Assembly: GCA_934661105.1 (NCBI GenBank)
Contig: CAKUIV010000029.1
Coordinates: forward strand, 1-17,305
Length of the DNA stretch: 17,305 nucleotides
Direction of reading: 5' to 3'
Source: an uncultured Ellagibacter sp.
GTDB lineage: Bacteria > Actinomycetota > Coriobacteriia > Coriobacteriales > Eggerthellaceae
Shown: positions 1 to 7,241 of the stretch, one piece after another
Layout of the letters: every line of letters starts with the position of its first letter
How positions within the stretch are numbered: position 1 is the first letter of the stretch
Position numbers and translations under genes: made by a program
Notes under the pieces: model-generated
Told to the model about the DNA's origin: nothing
Database searches by the model: none
Seen by the model: the letters and a program-made list of their open reading frames with translations, nothing else

Positions 1-626
1 GCCTCGCGCCAATCTTCGCTCATACCCATAGAAAGTTCATCGAACCGAAGCGCCTTGTCAGGGGCAAGATCTCCCTTGATGCGACCTTCAAGCGCAGCAA
101 GCGCCTCGAAGCATTCCTTGGCGACCGCACGGTCTCCCTGCGGCGCCATGGTCATGAGTCCCCTTACGTGCACCGCGGGAAGCTCCCCGCAAACCCTCAC
201 GAGATCGAGGGCATCGGCAGGAGCGACACCGCTCTTGCTTTCCTCGCCCGAGACGTTCACCTCGATGAGGATATCCTGCACGATGCCGCGATCAAGCGCG
301 ATCTCGTTGATCTTGCGCGCATGTTTTTCCTGGTACACCGAGTGAATCAACGCGGCCGAGTCGACGATGTCGTGGATGCGGCGCGACTGGATGTTTCCGA
401 TGAAATGCCACCTCGCCTGCGGGAACTCGGCATGTTTGGGAACGATTTGATCGGGGCGGTTCTCGCCGAAATCGCGCGCTCCGGCATCAAACGCCTCCCG
501 GACGCCGTCGATCCCGACGGTTTTCGAGACGGCGACGAGGCGAACCTCTTTCGGGTCGCGACCGCACGCACGGCACGTGCTCTCCACTTCTTCTTTCACT
601 TTGGCATAACGCTCAGCGATTCCCAT
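1..626 (-). CDS. yggS: YggS/YlmE-family PLP homeostasis protein (3' end outside window)
   Basis: This is a PLP-binding protein of the YggS/YlmE/PROSC family, a cytoplasmic single-domain protein with an alanine-racemase-like fold. The family has no settled enzymatic reaction and is known for vitamin B6 and amino-acid homeostasis. I translated it directly from the minus strand: 208 codons are visible before the gene runs off position 1, so roughly the last tenth is missing. Family motifs are AVSKT with the PLP lysine at residue 35, FGENRPDQ (53-60), WHFIGNIQSRR (73-83), EVNVSGEESKSG (122-133), RGLMTM and LSMGMSEDW near the cut end. The ATG at 626 is preceded by AAGGAG at good spacing, and that Shine-Dalgarno overlaps the TAA of pgeF, 9 bases upstream. 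Actinobacterial and Firmicute dcw clusters commonly place this gene after pgeF and before sepF. Confidence 0.96.
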   Translation of the reverse strand, partial: MGIAERYAKVKEEVESTCRACGRDPKEVRLVAVSKTVGIDGVREAFDAGARDFGENRPDQIVPKHAEFPQARWHFIGNIQSRRIHDIVDSAALIHSVYQEKHARKINEIALDRGIVQDILIEVNVSGEESKSGVAPADALDLVRVCGELPAVHVRGLMTMAPQGDRAVAKECFEALAALEGRIKGDLAPDKALRFDELSMGMSEDWRE

Positions 627-635
627 GCTTGCTCC

Positions 636-1475
636 TTAGGAACGATACGCAAGCGCGCCGTGGCGTCCGCAGACGCCGCCTGACGCGCGGTACGAGAAAA
701 ACCCATCGGGGGAGCACTTCGTGCACACCCCCGCAGAAACGACGCGGCATGCCGGCACGCCGACGGACTCGAAGTCCGCCGCAAGCGCCGCCTCGAGATC
801 GACATGACGGGTATCGGGCACGCACGACCCCCCGAATTCGGACGCGAAACGGCTCGAAACCTCCTCGCCCACTTCGAAGCACCGAGCGCAGATATGCGGC
901 CCGATGTAGGCGTTGTAGCCGCTTGGGCCAGGAGCATTCGCCCCAAGGTCGCGCTCGTCGAGGGAGCAAAGGCGCCGCACCGTCTTCGACGCAATGCGGG
1001 AAACGGCGCCTCGCCAGCCCGCATGCGCGACCGCGAAACGCCCGCTCGGCGAAACGACGATAAGAGGCACGCAGTCCGCGAAGCACAGAAGCGCCGCAAC
1101 GCCGGCGGCGCCGACGGCAAGCGCATCCGCGCCGGCGGTCGCCTGCTCTTGAGCGGCTGCGACCGCAGGAGCGGATGCGCTGTCGATATCGACGATGTCC
1201 GTACCGTGAACCTGGTTCGGAACGACAAGCGGCATCCCCTCGGCGCCGATCGCCTGAAGAAGCGTCGAACGGTTTTCAAGCACGTCTTCAATCTCATCGC
1301 CCACATGCGAGCCGAGATTGAGACTTGCGTACGCGCCCTTGCTTTTCCCGCCGTCTCGTCCCGTAAAGGCAATACGAACCGACGACGCGTCGTACAACGC
1401 GTCGTCGGTGAAAAGCGGGATTGAGTTGACGGTTCGCTTGACAAGGCGCGGCGCAGGCAGGCGAAGTGCCTCCAT
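636..1475 (-). CDS. pgeF: Peptidoglycan editing factor PgeF (YfiH/YlmD, laccase-domain family)
   Basis: This 279-residue protein belongs to the DUF152/Cu-oxidase_4 family. E. coli YfiH (PgeF) was reported to remove peptidoglycan precursors in which MurC added L-Ser instead of L-Ala; relatives also act on purine nucleosides (phosphorylase and adenosine deaminase activities). The metal-site residues are all visible: His90 in NQVHG, Cys135 in ADCVPL and His151 in HAGWRG, followed by IGPHICARCFEVGEEV (191-206). Length is usual for the family. The ATG at 1475 lies 11 bases after ftsZ, and the ftsZ stop (TAG) runs into the GGGGG that can act as Shine-Dalgarno. Its place among the mur genes fits a role in precursor quality control; this link is inferred from the family. 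Old annotations as multicopper polyphenol oxidase are probably misleading. Confidence 0.95.
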   Translation of the reverse strand: MEALRLPAPRLVKRTVNSIPLFTDDALYDASSVRIAFTGRDGGKSKGAYASLNLGSHVGDEIEDVLENRSTLLQAIGAEGMPLVVPNQVHGTDIVDIDSASAPAVAAAQEQATAGADALAVGAAGVAALLCFADCVPLIVVSPSGRFAVAHAGWRGAVSRIASKTVRRLCSLDERDLGANAPGPSGYNAYIGPHICARCFEVGEEVSSRFASEFGGSCVPDTRHVDLEAALAADFESVGVPACRVVSAGVCTKCSPDGFFSYRASGGVCGRHGALAYRS

Positions 1476-1486
1476 AGCCGGACCCC

Positions 1487-2605
1487 CTAGCGCTGGCGCT
1501 TCAAGAAATCGGGGATGTAGTCCTCGTCGGCGAAACGACCGGAGCTCGGCGTGGTCGAGAAGTTGACCGGAGCGGAGCTTGCCTGCGGGGCCTGGTCGGT
1601 CGATGCGAACAGGTCCTTGCGGGCGAAGTCGATCGCGGACTGCTGCGGGGCGTTCATCTTGAAACCGGTGGCGATGACGGTGATGCGCACCTGATCGCCC
1701 ATGCCCTCGTCGATGATCTGGCCGTAGATGATATTGGCGTTTTCATCGGCGCATGCCTCGACGGTGCGAGCCGCTTCGTCGACTTCGGTCAGCGTAAGAT
1801 CGGGGCCGCCCGCGATGGAGAACAGCACGCGCGAAGCGCCTGCGATAGATGCCTCGAGCAGGCTGGAGTTCGTTGCTTGCTGTGCGGCGTCGAGCGCGCG
1901 GTTCTCGCCGTTGGCGATGCCGATGCCCATCATAGCCGTGCCGGCATCCTTCATGACGGTGCGGATATCGGCGAAGTCGAGGTTGATGAGGCCCGGGATG
2001 GTGATGAGGTCGGTGACGCCCTGGATGCCTTGGCGCAGCGTGTCGTCGGCGATGCGGAACGCATCGATCATCGAGGTTTTCTTATCGACGATTTCGAGCA
2101 GGCGGTCGTTCGGGATGACGATGAGGGTGTCGACCTTCTGCGAGAGCAGGTCGATGCCTTGTTCGGCCTGGTTGCGACGCACGCGACCTTCGAAGGAGAA
2201 CGGCTTGGTCACGATGCCGATGGTGAGCGCGCCGATTTCCTCGCGCGCGATTTCAGCGATGATGGGAGCCGCACCCGTGCCGGTGCCGCCGCCCTCGCCT
2301 GCCGTGACGAAGACCATGTCGGCTTCGGCAAGCGCCTCGCGAATTTCCGTGCGGCTTTCCTCCGCCGCCTGGGCACCCACTTCCGGGTTCGCGCCAGCAC
2401 CGAGACCACGCGTCAGTTCATCGCCGATGTGGATAGTCTTGTCGGCATCAGACATGAGCAGAGCCTGGCGATCGGTATTGACGGCGATGAATTCGACGCC
2501 CTTAACGCCCGCCTCGACCATGCGGTTCACGGCATTCGTGCCACCGCCGCCGACGCCGACGACCTTGATGACCGCCAAATGCTCGGAACCTATTGTGTTT
2601 GGCAT
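1487..2605 (-). CDS. ftsZ: Cell division GTPase FtsZ
   Basis: FtsZ is the tubulin-like GTPase that polymerises into the cytokinetic ring. The 372-residue product shows GVGGGG near residue 17, the tubulin signature GGGTGTG (105-111), the T7 loop NLDFADI (208-214) with catalytic Asp210 and Asp213, and a short variable linker (about 320-358). It ends in a conserved C-terminal peptide containing DYIPDFLKRQR, the docking site for membrane tethers. I chose the ATG at 2605 because a GGAGG sits five bases upstream and the protein then begins MPNTIGSEHLAVIKV, as in homologues. The reading frame stays open upstream to a GTG at 2692, but that start lacks a Shine-Dalgarno. There is no ftsA beside it, so SepF is the likely membrane anchor (inference). 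It probably has its own promoter in the 147-base gap upstream and is co-transcribed with pgeF and yggS. Confidence 0.99.
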   Translation of the reverse strand: MPNTIGSEHLAVIKVVGVGGGGTNAVNRMVEAGVKGVEFIAVNTDRQALLMSDADKTIHIGDELTRGLGAGANPEVGAQAAEESRTEIREALAEADMVFVTAGEGGGTGTGAAPIIAEIAREEIGALTIGIVTKPFSFEGRVRRNQAEQGIDLLSQKVDTLIVIPNDRLLEIVDKKTSMIDAFRIADDTLRQGIQGVTDLITIPGLINLDFADIRTVMKDAGTAMMGIGIANGENRALDAAQQATNSSLLEASIAGASRVLFSIAGGPDLTLTEVDEAARTVEACADENANIIYGQIIDEGMGDQVRITVIATGFKMNAPQQSAIDFARKDLFASTDQAPQASSAPVNFSTTPSSGRFADEDYIPDFLKRQR

Positions 2606-2610
2606 TGTTT

Positions 2611-2615
2611 CCTCC
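2611..2615 (-). promoter_or_regulatory. Shine-Dalgarno that fixes the ftsZ start
   Basis: GGAGG is followed by AAACA and the ATG at 2605. It is the only strong ribosome site in the open stretch upstream of ftsZ and argues against the alternative in-frame GTG at 2692. Confidence 0.85.
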
Positions 2616-2622
2616 ACACCTG

Positions 2623-2674
2623 CTGCGTTTTCAAATGCTGCGTTTCCCTCTGAGGGTGCAGTTTTACCTGCGTT
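2623..2674 (-). repeat. AACGCAG repeats at 15 and 30 base offsets in the ftsZ leader
   Basis: On the minus strand AACGCAG occurs at 2674-2668, 2644-2638 and 2629-2623. The last two copies extend to AACGCAGCA. The offsets are multiples of 15 bases and so stay in phase with the ftsZ reading frame. A perfect CCCTC/GAGGG inverted repeat with a single central base lies between them at 2646-2656. These could be binding sites in the leader or relics of an in-frame coding extension; the sequence alone does not decide. Confidence 0.5.
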
Positions 2675-2702
2675 ATTGTACACGATGACCACCCATTTGC
2701 AA
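2675..2702 (-). promoter_or_regulatory. Probable sigma70-type promoter for ftsZ
   Basis: On the minus strand TTGCAA (2702-2697) is followed after 16 bases by TACAAT (2680-2675). The -10 differs from consensus at one base and the -35 matches four of six. Transcription would begin near 2668 and give a leader of about 62 bases before the ftsZ ATG. The site lies in the only sizeable intergenic gap of the window, in an AT-richer patch. A promoter directly before ftsZ is common in dcw clusters. No experimental support is available here. Confidence 0.6.
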
Positions 2703-2752
2703 ATTACACGGACCCCAAGCCCACCCGCGCGTCCATGAAAGCGACACGAGCG

Positions 2753-3787
2753 TTACAGCGACCTCCACGTCGGGCGGTCGACCACGCGGACATTGATATA
2801 GGCGACCTTGCCCGGGTTCTCGTTCAAGATCTGCAGGCACACGCGCTCTTTCTCGCGGATGTTCTCCGCCGGGCCGAACGCGATCTCCACGCCGCTGTCG
2901 AGCGTGAGCTTCGTCGATTCCGCGTCGGTCGCGCTGACGGTTTTCACCTGGTTCGCCAAGTCGGTCGTCATGCCCGACACGATCGACAGCGCGTTGTTCA
3001 CGTTGCCGTCGACGCAGACCGTCCCCGTTTCGGGCGCCGTGCCGTAGGGAACGTCGGTTATGTGCAGCACGCTCTCCGCATCGTCGTAGATGCGCTGGCT
3101 GAGCGATTGGCCGAGCTTGGAGTCCTTGTCGGGGATGGCCATGAGCCACATCCCGTCGGAGGCGATCGCCCAATCCTGCGTCGATTTCGCGTCGGAAGTC
3201 GGCACCTCGACCACCGCGGCGACCGTTCGCTCGGTCACCACGATCTGCAACGTGTTCGGGAACACGCGGTTCACCGTCACGCTCTTTACCCACGCATCGC
3301 GCTTAAGGCTCTGCTCGATCGCGGATGTATCGACCCTCAAAAGCGTTTCACCTGCAGGAACGGACACGAGCGCGCTCATATCGGATTGGGTGAGGTGCTC
3401 AACGCCTTCGACCTCCACGCTCTCGATGGTGAACGCGCTCGAGAAGTAGAGCACGATGCCGCCCACCACGAGCGCGGCGACGCAAGCAAGCGCGATGCCG
3501 ACCTTCGCGAGGTGCCGCCGGTAGGTTGCGCGGGTGCGCTCGGCGCGGGCGCGGCGCTCGATGTCGCCGATGCTTTTCGATTGGTAACGGGAAGAAGACG
3601 AGGACGCCTGGCGAAACGCCCCTTCCTGCGTGCGCGGGATGCGCCCACCGGGTATGGCGCGAAACGTTTCCGAGCCCTGCGCAGGACGACCCGTCCGCGG
3701 CGATCCCTGCGTGCGCAGGCGCTGGGGGCGGCTACTTGAAGCCGAGGAGCCGGACTTCCGGCTTGAGCGCGATGCCATAGGCCTCAT
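2753..3787 (-). CDS. ftsQ: Cell division protein FtsQ (DivIB type)
   Basis: FtsQ is a bitopic membrane protein that bridges the cytoplasmic and periplasmic parts of the divisome and recruits FtsL and the septal synthase. The 344-residue product has a long Ser/Arg-rich cytoplasmic tail (1-92) and one transmembrane segment (about 95-116, HLAKVGIALACVAALVVGGI). A POTRA domain follows (about 119-187; FTIESVEVEGVEHLT to VVTERTVAAVVEV), then a beta domain ending in VAYINVRVVDRPTW. Start codons available are ATG at 3787 or 3778; no later one precedes the membrane segment, so the gene must overlap the end of murB by 47 to 56 bases in another frame. GGGGAAGG upstream supports these starts. It ends with TAA, 147 bases before ftsZ; ftsA is absent from the gap. 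Confidence 0.95.
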   Translation of the reverse strand: MRPMASRSSRKSGSSASSSRPQRLRTQGSPRTGRPAQGSETFRAIPGGRIPRTQEGAFRQASSSSSRYQSKSIGDIERRARAERTRATYRRHLAKVGIALACVAALVVGGIVLYFSSAFTIESVEVEGVEHLTQSDMSALVSVPAGETLLRVDTSAIEQSLKRDAWVKSVTVNRVFPNTLQIVVTERTVAAVVEVPTSDAKSTQDWAIASDGMWLMAIPDKDSKLGQSLSQRIYDDAESVLHITDVPYGTAPETGTVCVDGNVNNALSIVSGMTTDLANQVKTVSATDAESTKLTLDSGVEIAFGPAENIREKERVCLQILNENPGKVAYINVRVVDRPTWRSL

Positions 3788-4667
3788 GCACCTTCCCCTG
3801 GACGAGTTCCATCAGTGACAAGACATCGCGAGCGGTTGCGTTTCCCGTGTTCACGATGAAGTTGGCGTGGATTTCGGACACGCGAGCGCCGCCGACGGCG
3901 CAGCCCTTGAGCCCCGCCCGCTCGATGAGGTCGCCGGCCGAGGCGCCCTCGGGATTCCTGAACACGCTGCCGCACGACGGCATGCGCAACGGCTGCGTCT
4001 TCTTGCGGCGCTTGAGCGACGCTTCCATCTTGCCGCGGATGAAGAACGGGTCGGCGGGCTCGACCGACACCTCGCACTCGACGATGATCTCGTCGGGGCC
4101 GAACGACGAGGTGCGATACCCCCATTCGATCTCGCTGCCGAGGCGCTTCCTCAAGCCCTCGCGCGCCGAGAACGTGGTGACGCTCGCGACGCGGTTGCCG
4201 AGCCATTCGGTGCGCGACCCGGCGTTCATGCGCAGCGCCCCGCCGACCGTGCCCGGCGTTCCCACCTCGAATTCGAGCCCGGCGAGCGAGCGGTGGAAAG
4301 CCTCCTGGACGGCGGACGAGAGCGGCACCCCCGCCCCGAGCAGAAGACGGCTCGTGTCGGCGTCGAAGCGCAGCGACCGAAAATCGCGGCCAAGCACGAT
4401 GACGACGCCGTCGAAACCGTCGTCGGACACAAGCAGATTCGAGCCGCGTCCGACGACGACCCACGGTTCGCCCGACTGCTCGCACGTGGAGACGACGCGC
4501 ATGAGCGCGCCGACCGAGTGGGCGCGCACGAAGAAACGGGCGGGGCCGCCGATGCGGTAGGTTGTATGGCGAGCGAGGGGCTCGGAGAAATCGACATCGC
4601 CATCGAAGCGGTCGTCGACGAGAAGCGCCTCGAGCGGCGAGGCATGGCGTGCGGTCATGCACCTCAC
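3732..4667 (-). CDS. murB: UDP-N-acetylenolpyruvoylglucosamine reductase MurB
   Basis: MurB is the cytoplasmic FAD- and NADPH-dependent enzyme that reduces UDP-GlcNAc-enolpyruvate to UDP-MurNAc, the second committed step of peptidoglycan synthesis. Visible motifs in the 311-residue product are TTYRIGGPARFF (35-46), VVGRGSNLLVSDDGF (71-85, FAD binding), EVGTPGTVGGALRMNAG (134-150), YRTSSF (184-189), PSCGSVFRNP (230-239) with the proton-donor serine, and EIHANFIVNTGNATA (265-279). The listed start is a GTG whose first bases overlap the murC stop (GTGA), four bases shared. An ATG at 4658, three codons in, is a close alternative. The position between murC and ftsQ is seen in Firmicutes and some actinobacteria but not in proteobacteria with distant murB. 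Its 3' end overlaps ftsQ. Confidence 0.97.
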   Translation of the reverse strand: MRCMTARHASPLEALLVDDRFDGDVDFSEPLARHTTYRIGGPARFFVRAHSVGALMRVVSTCEQSGEPWVVVGRGSNLLVSDDGFDGVVIVLGRDFRSLRFDADTSRLLLGAGVPLSSAVQEAFHRSLAGLEFEVGTPGTVGGALRMNAGSRTEWLGNRVASVTTFSAREGLRKRLGSEIEWGYRTSSFGPDEIIVECEVSVEPADPFFIRGKMEASLKRRKKTQPLRMPSCGSVFRNPEGASAGDLIERAGLKGCAVGGARVSEIHANFIVNTGNATARDVLSLMELVQGKVHEAYGIALKPEVRLLGFK

Positions 4668-6076
4668 TCCCCGAGGACGGTACCTTGAGAGGTAAGCTCC
4701 TCGACGAGCTGGGGACCGAGAGCCGTGACGTCGCCGGCGCCCATCGTAATGACGAGGTCGCCCGGGCGCGCAAGCTGCGCCATATGCGGCACGACGTCGA
4801 TACGTCGCGCGACGTATTCCGCTTCCTCGGGGTGGCCGGGATGGTCGAGGACGACGTTCAAGAACGTCTTCCCCGACACGCCGGGCACCGGAGCCTCGCC
4901 AGCCGGGTACACATCCATGAACGTGACGGTATCGGCTTCGTCGAACGCGGAGCCGAACTCGTCGTGAAGCACTTCGGTGAACAGCGGCGCGCGCGAATAG
5001 CGATGCGGCTGGAAGAGCACATGAACGCGCTTGAAGTCAAGCGTCTTCGCGGCGGCGATGGTCGCCGCGATCTCGGTCGGATGATGCGCATAGTCGTCCA
5101 CCACGGTAACCCCGCCGGCCTCGCCGACAAGGTCGAAGCGCCGGCGGACGCCGGCAAACTCGGAAAGCGCCTTCGCGGCCGCGGCAACGTCGAGCCCGAG
5201 CGCCCAAACGAGCGTGAGAACCGACGCGGCATTGAGCACGTTGTGCATGCCGGGGTTCTGCTTCACCGAGCCGTCGACGAGCGTGCCGTCGGGCAGCTTG
5301 AGCGTGAAGCGCGAGCCGACGCCGTGAGGCTCGGCCGAAACGACGCGAGAAGCGCACCCATCGCCGAAACCGTAGGTGATGGCGCCCGGATGCGCCTCGC
5401 GCGCGATTTTTACGAGCGCTTCTTCTTCGCCGCACACGACGACGGGGCCGTTTTCGGGAACGGAGGCGATGAACTGCTTGAACTTCGAGAAGATCTCCGA
5501 GAGGTCCTTGTAATGGTCGAGATGGTCCGCCTCGACGTTGGTGACGATGACGCCCGCGGGAGAGAGGAACGTGAAGGACTTGTCGCTCTCGTCGGCTTCG
5601 ACGACGTAATGCCTGCCGGAGCCGGAATGCGCGTTCGTTCCGTATGCGCGGACGATGCCGCCGATGAGGAACGTCGGCTCGTCGCCGATGCCATCGAGCA
5701 CGCTCGCGAGCATGGACGAGGTCGTCGTCTTGCCATGCGTGCCGGCAACGGCAAGCGTATCGAGGCCCTCGCCAAGGCGAGCGAGCATCTGAGCGCGGTG
5801 GATGATGGTAAGCCCGCGGCGACGCGCCTCGATGAGCTCGGGGTTGTTGTCGAGGATGGCGGTGGAGATCACGACGGTGACATCGTCGCCTTCGGGGACG
5901 TTCTCAGCCCGCTGCCCGATAGCGACCGGGATGCCGCAGTTCTTGAGCTGTTTGGTATAGCGGCTTTCCTTGATGTCCGACCCGGTGACAACCATGCCCT
6001 GATCGTGCGCGACGCGCGCGATTCCGCTCATGCCGACGCCGCCGACGCCGATGAAATGCAAACGTTCAGTGCTCAT
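4664..6076 (-). CDS. murC: UDP-N-acetylmuramate--L-alanine ligase MurC
   Basis: MurC is the cytoplasmic ATP-dependent ligase that adds L-alanine to UDP-MurNAc, the first amino acid of the stem peptide. The 470-residue product has the N-terminal UDP-binding Rossmann motif FIGVGGVGMSG (8-18), the P-loop AGTHGKTTT (111-119), VVEADESDKSF (158-168), PGMHNVLNA (276-284) of the Mur ligase middle domain, and DYAHHPTE (329-336) in the C-terminal domain. Length is normal. The ATG at 6076 follows murG after 42 bases, one of the few non-coding gaps here, and is preceded by only a weak Shine-Dalgarno. Its stop overlaps the murB start, suggesting translational coupling. PgeF, encoded further along the same cluster, is reported to correct MurC serine misincorporation. 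Confidence 0.98.
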   Translation of the reverse strand: MSTERLHFIGVGGVGMSGIARVAHDQGMVVTGSDIKESRYTKQLKNCGIPVAIGQRAENVPEGDDVTVVISTAILDNNPELIEARRRGLTIIHRAQMLARLGEGLDTLAVAGTHGKTTTSSMLASVLDGIGDEPTFLIGGIVRAYGTNAHSGSGRHYVVEADESDKSFTFLSPAGVIVTNVEADHLDHYKDLSEIFSKFKQFIASVPENGPVVVCGEEEALVKIAREAHPGAITYGFGDGCASRVVSAEPHGVGSRFTLKLPDGTLVDGSVKQNPGMHNVLNAASVLTLVWALGLDVAAAAKALSEFAGVRRRFDLVGEAGGVTVVDDYAHHPTEIAATIAAAKTLDFKRVHVLFQPHRYSRAPLFTEVLHDEFGSAFDEADTVTFMDVYPAGEAPVPGVSGKTFLNVVLDHPGHPEEAEYVARRIDVVPHMAQLARPGDLVITMGAGDVTALGPQLVEELTSQGTVLGE

Positions 6077-6118
6077 ATCAATCGTTCCACTCGTGTAGAG
6101 GTTTTCATTCCGAAAAAC

Positions 6119-7240
6119 TTATTGTAGTGCATGCGCCGCCGAGCGTGCCTGCCCCGTCACAACATCCGCCAATTTAGCAGCTGCGTCGGCGGTTTTTTGA
6201 GCCGCAGCGGCTTTCGCCATGGCCGCACGCGCATCGGCGTCGTCGACGAGCGCGAACACGAGCTCGTCGAAAGCCGGCGTCGAGACCTCGGCGTCGGGAA
6301 TCATCGAGGCGCACCCGGCCGCCACGTAAGCGCGAGCGTTCGTGGTTTGATGATCGGCCGTCGCGTGCGGATACGGCACGAGAAGAGCGGGAATGGCGCG
6401 CGCGGATATCTCGGCAAGCGAGGTCGCGCCAGCGCGCGACACGATCGCATCGGCAGCGGCCATCGTCTCGCCCATGCGGTTTTGGTACCCCATCACCAAC
6501 CAGCGCCTCTTCTCCTCCTCGGTAAGCGAAAGCTCCTCGAGCGAGCGGTCGAGCTCCTTCGGACCCGTGATGTGCACGACGTAGAGGTTCGGGCGGGACA
6601 AGAGCTCGCCTTTGAGGCGCGCGATGCCCTCGTTGATCTGACGAGCACCGAGACTGCCGCCGAACACGAGCAACATGAGCGCGTCGTCGGGAATGCCGAG
6701 CATGGCGCGCCCTTCCTCGCGCGTCGAGGACAGCACGGCGCGACGAACCGGGTTCCCCGTCACGACGATGCGGGTCGAAGACGGAATCGAAACGCCGTCC
6801 TTCGCGCATTCGTAGGTGAGGCAAACCGCCTGGGCCTTTTTCGAGAGCTCCTTGTTGGCAAGCCCCATGACCGAGTTCTGCTCGTGGACGACGAAGGGAA
6901 TGCCCATTTCCTCCGCCGCGCGCGCAACGGGGATGGAGACGTATCCGCCGAAGCCGACGACGACGTCGGGCTTGATCTCCTTGAACCACTCCTTCGCTTG
7001 AGCCGTCGATTTGCGGATGAGCCGAAGCGCCTTCACAAGGGAAAGCGGGTGCTTGCGGTTGAAACCCGATGCTTCGAACGGCTTGAACGGGATGCCGGCT
7101 TCGGGGACGAGTCGGGATTCGACGCCCTTCGGCGTGCCGGCGAAGCGCACCTCGCAGCCGCGGTCGATAAGCACCTCGGCCAACGCAAGTGCGGGGTTGA
7201 TGTGGCCGGCGGTACCGCCGCCGGAAAGAACGACCAGCAT
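6119..7240 (-). CDS. murG: Lipid II synthase MurG (GT28 GlcNAc transferase)
   Basis: MurG is the peripheral membrane GT-B glycosyltransferase that moves GlcNAc from UDP-GlcNAc to lipid I, making lipid II at the inner face of the membrane. The 373-residue product begins MLVVLSGGGTAGHINPA, with the glycine-rich acceptor loop and its His. It also has GFGGY (96-100), HEQNSVMGLAN (119-129), FGGSLGARQIN (193-203), GYQNRMGETMAAADAIVSRAGATSLAEI (about 251-278, donor site) and LVPYPHATADHQTTNA (287-302). I start it at 7240 because an ideal AAGGAGGT lies just upstream and the conserved protein begins here; the frame is open to 7399 but that part is ftsW coding sequence in another frame. It follows ftsW with one base between. 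Confidence 0.98.
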   Translation of the reverse strand: MLVVLSGGGTAGHINPALALAEVLIDRGCEVRFAGTPKGVESRLVPEAGIPFKPFEASGFNRKHPLSLVKALRLIRKSTAQAKEWFKEIKPDVVVGFGGYVSIPVARAAEEMGIPFVVHEQNSVMGLANKELSKKAQAVCLTYECAKDGVSIPSSTRIVVTGNPVRRAVLSSTREEGRAMLGIPDDALMLLVFGGSLGARQINEGIARLKGELLSRPNLYVVHITGPKELDRSLEELSLTEEEKRRWLVMGYQNRMGETMAAADAIVSRAGATSLAEISARAIPALLVPYPHATADHQTTNARAYVAAGCASMIPDAEVSTPAFDELVFALVDDADARAAMAKAAAAQKTADAAAKLADVVTGQARSAAHALQ

Positions 7241-7241
7241 G

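Noticed and set aside
2673..3293. A 206-codon minus-strand open frame covering the ftsQ-ftsZ gap
   Set aside because: It is the other-frame shadow of ftsQ, Arg/Gly/Asp-rich, with no domain, and it runs across the ftsZ promoter.
4562..6127. A 521-codon plus-strand open frame, with similar ones at 6131-7465, 7011-8216, 11388-12602 and 12707-14128
   Set aside because: All are antisense to clear mur or fts genes and have shadow composition (Arg-, His- and Asp-rich) with no motifs.
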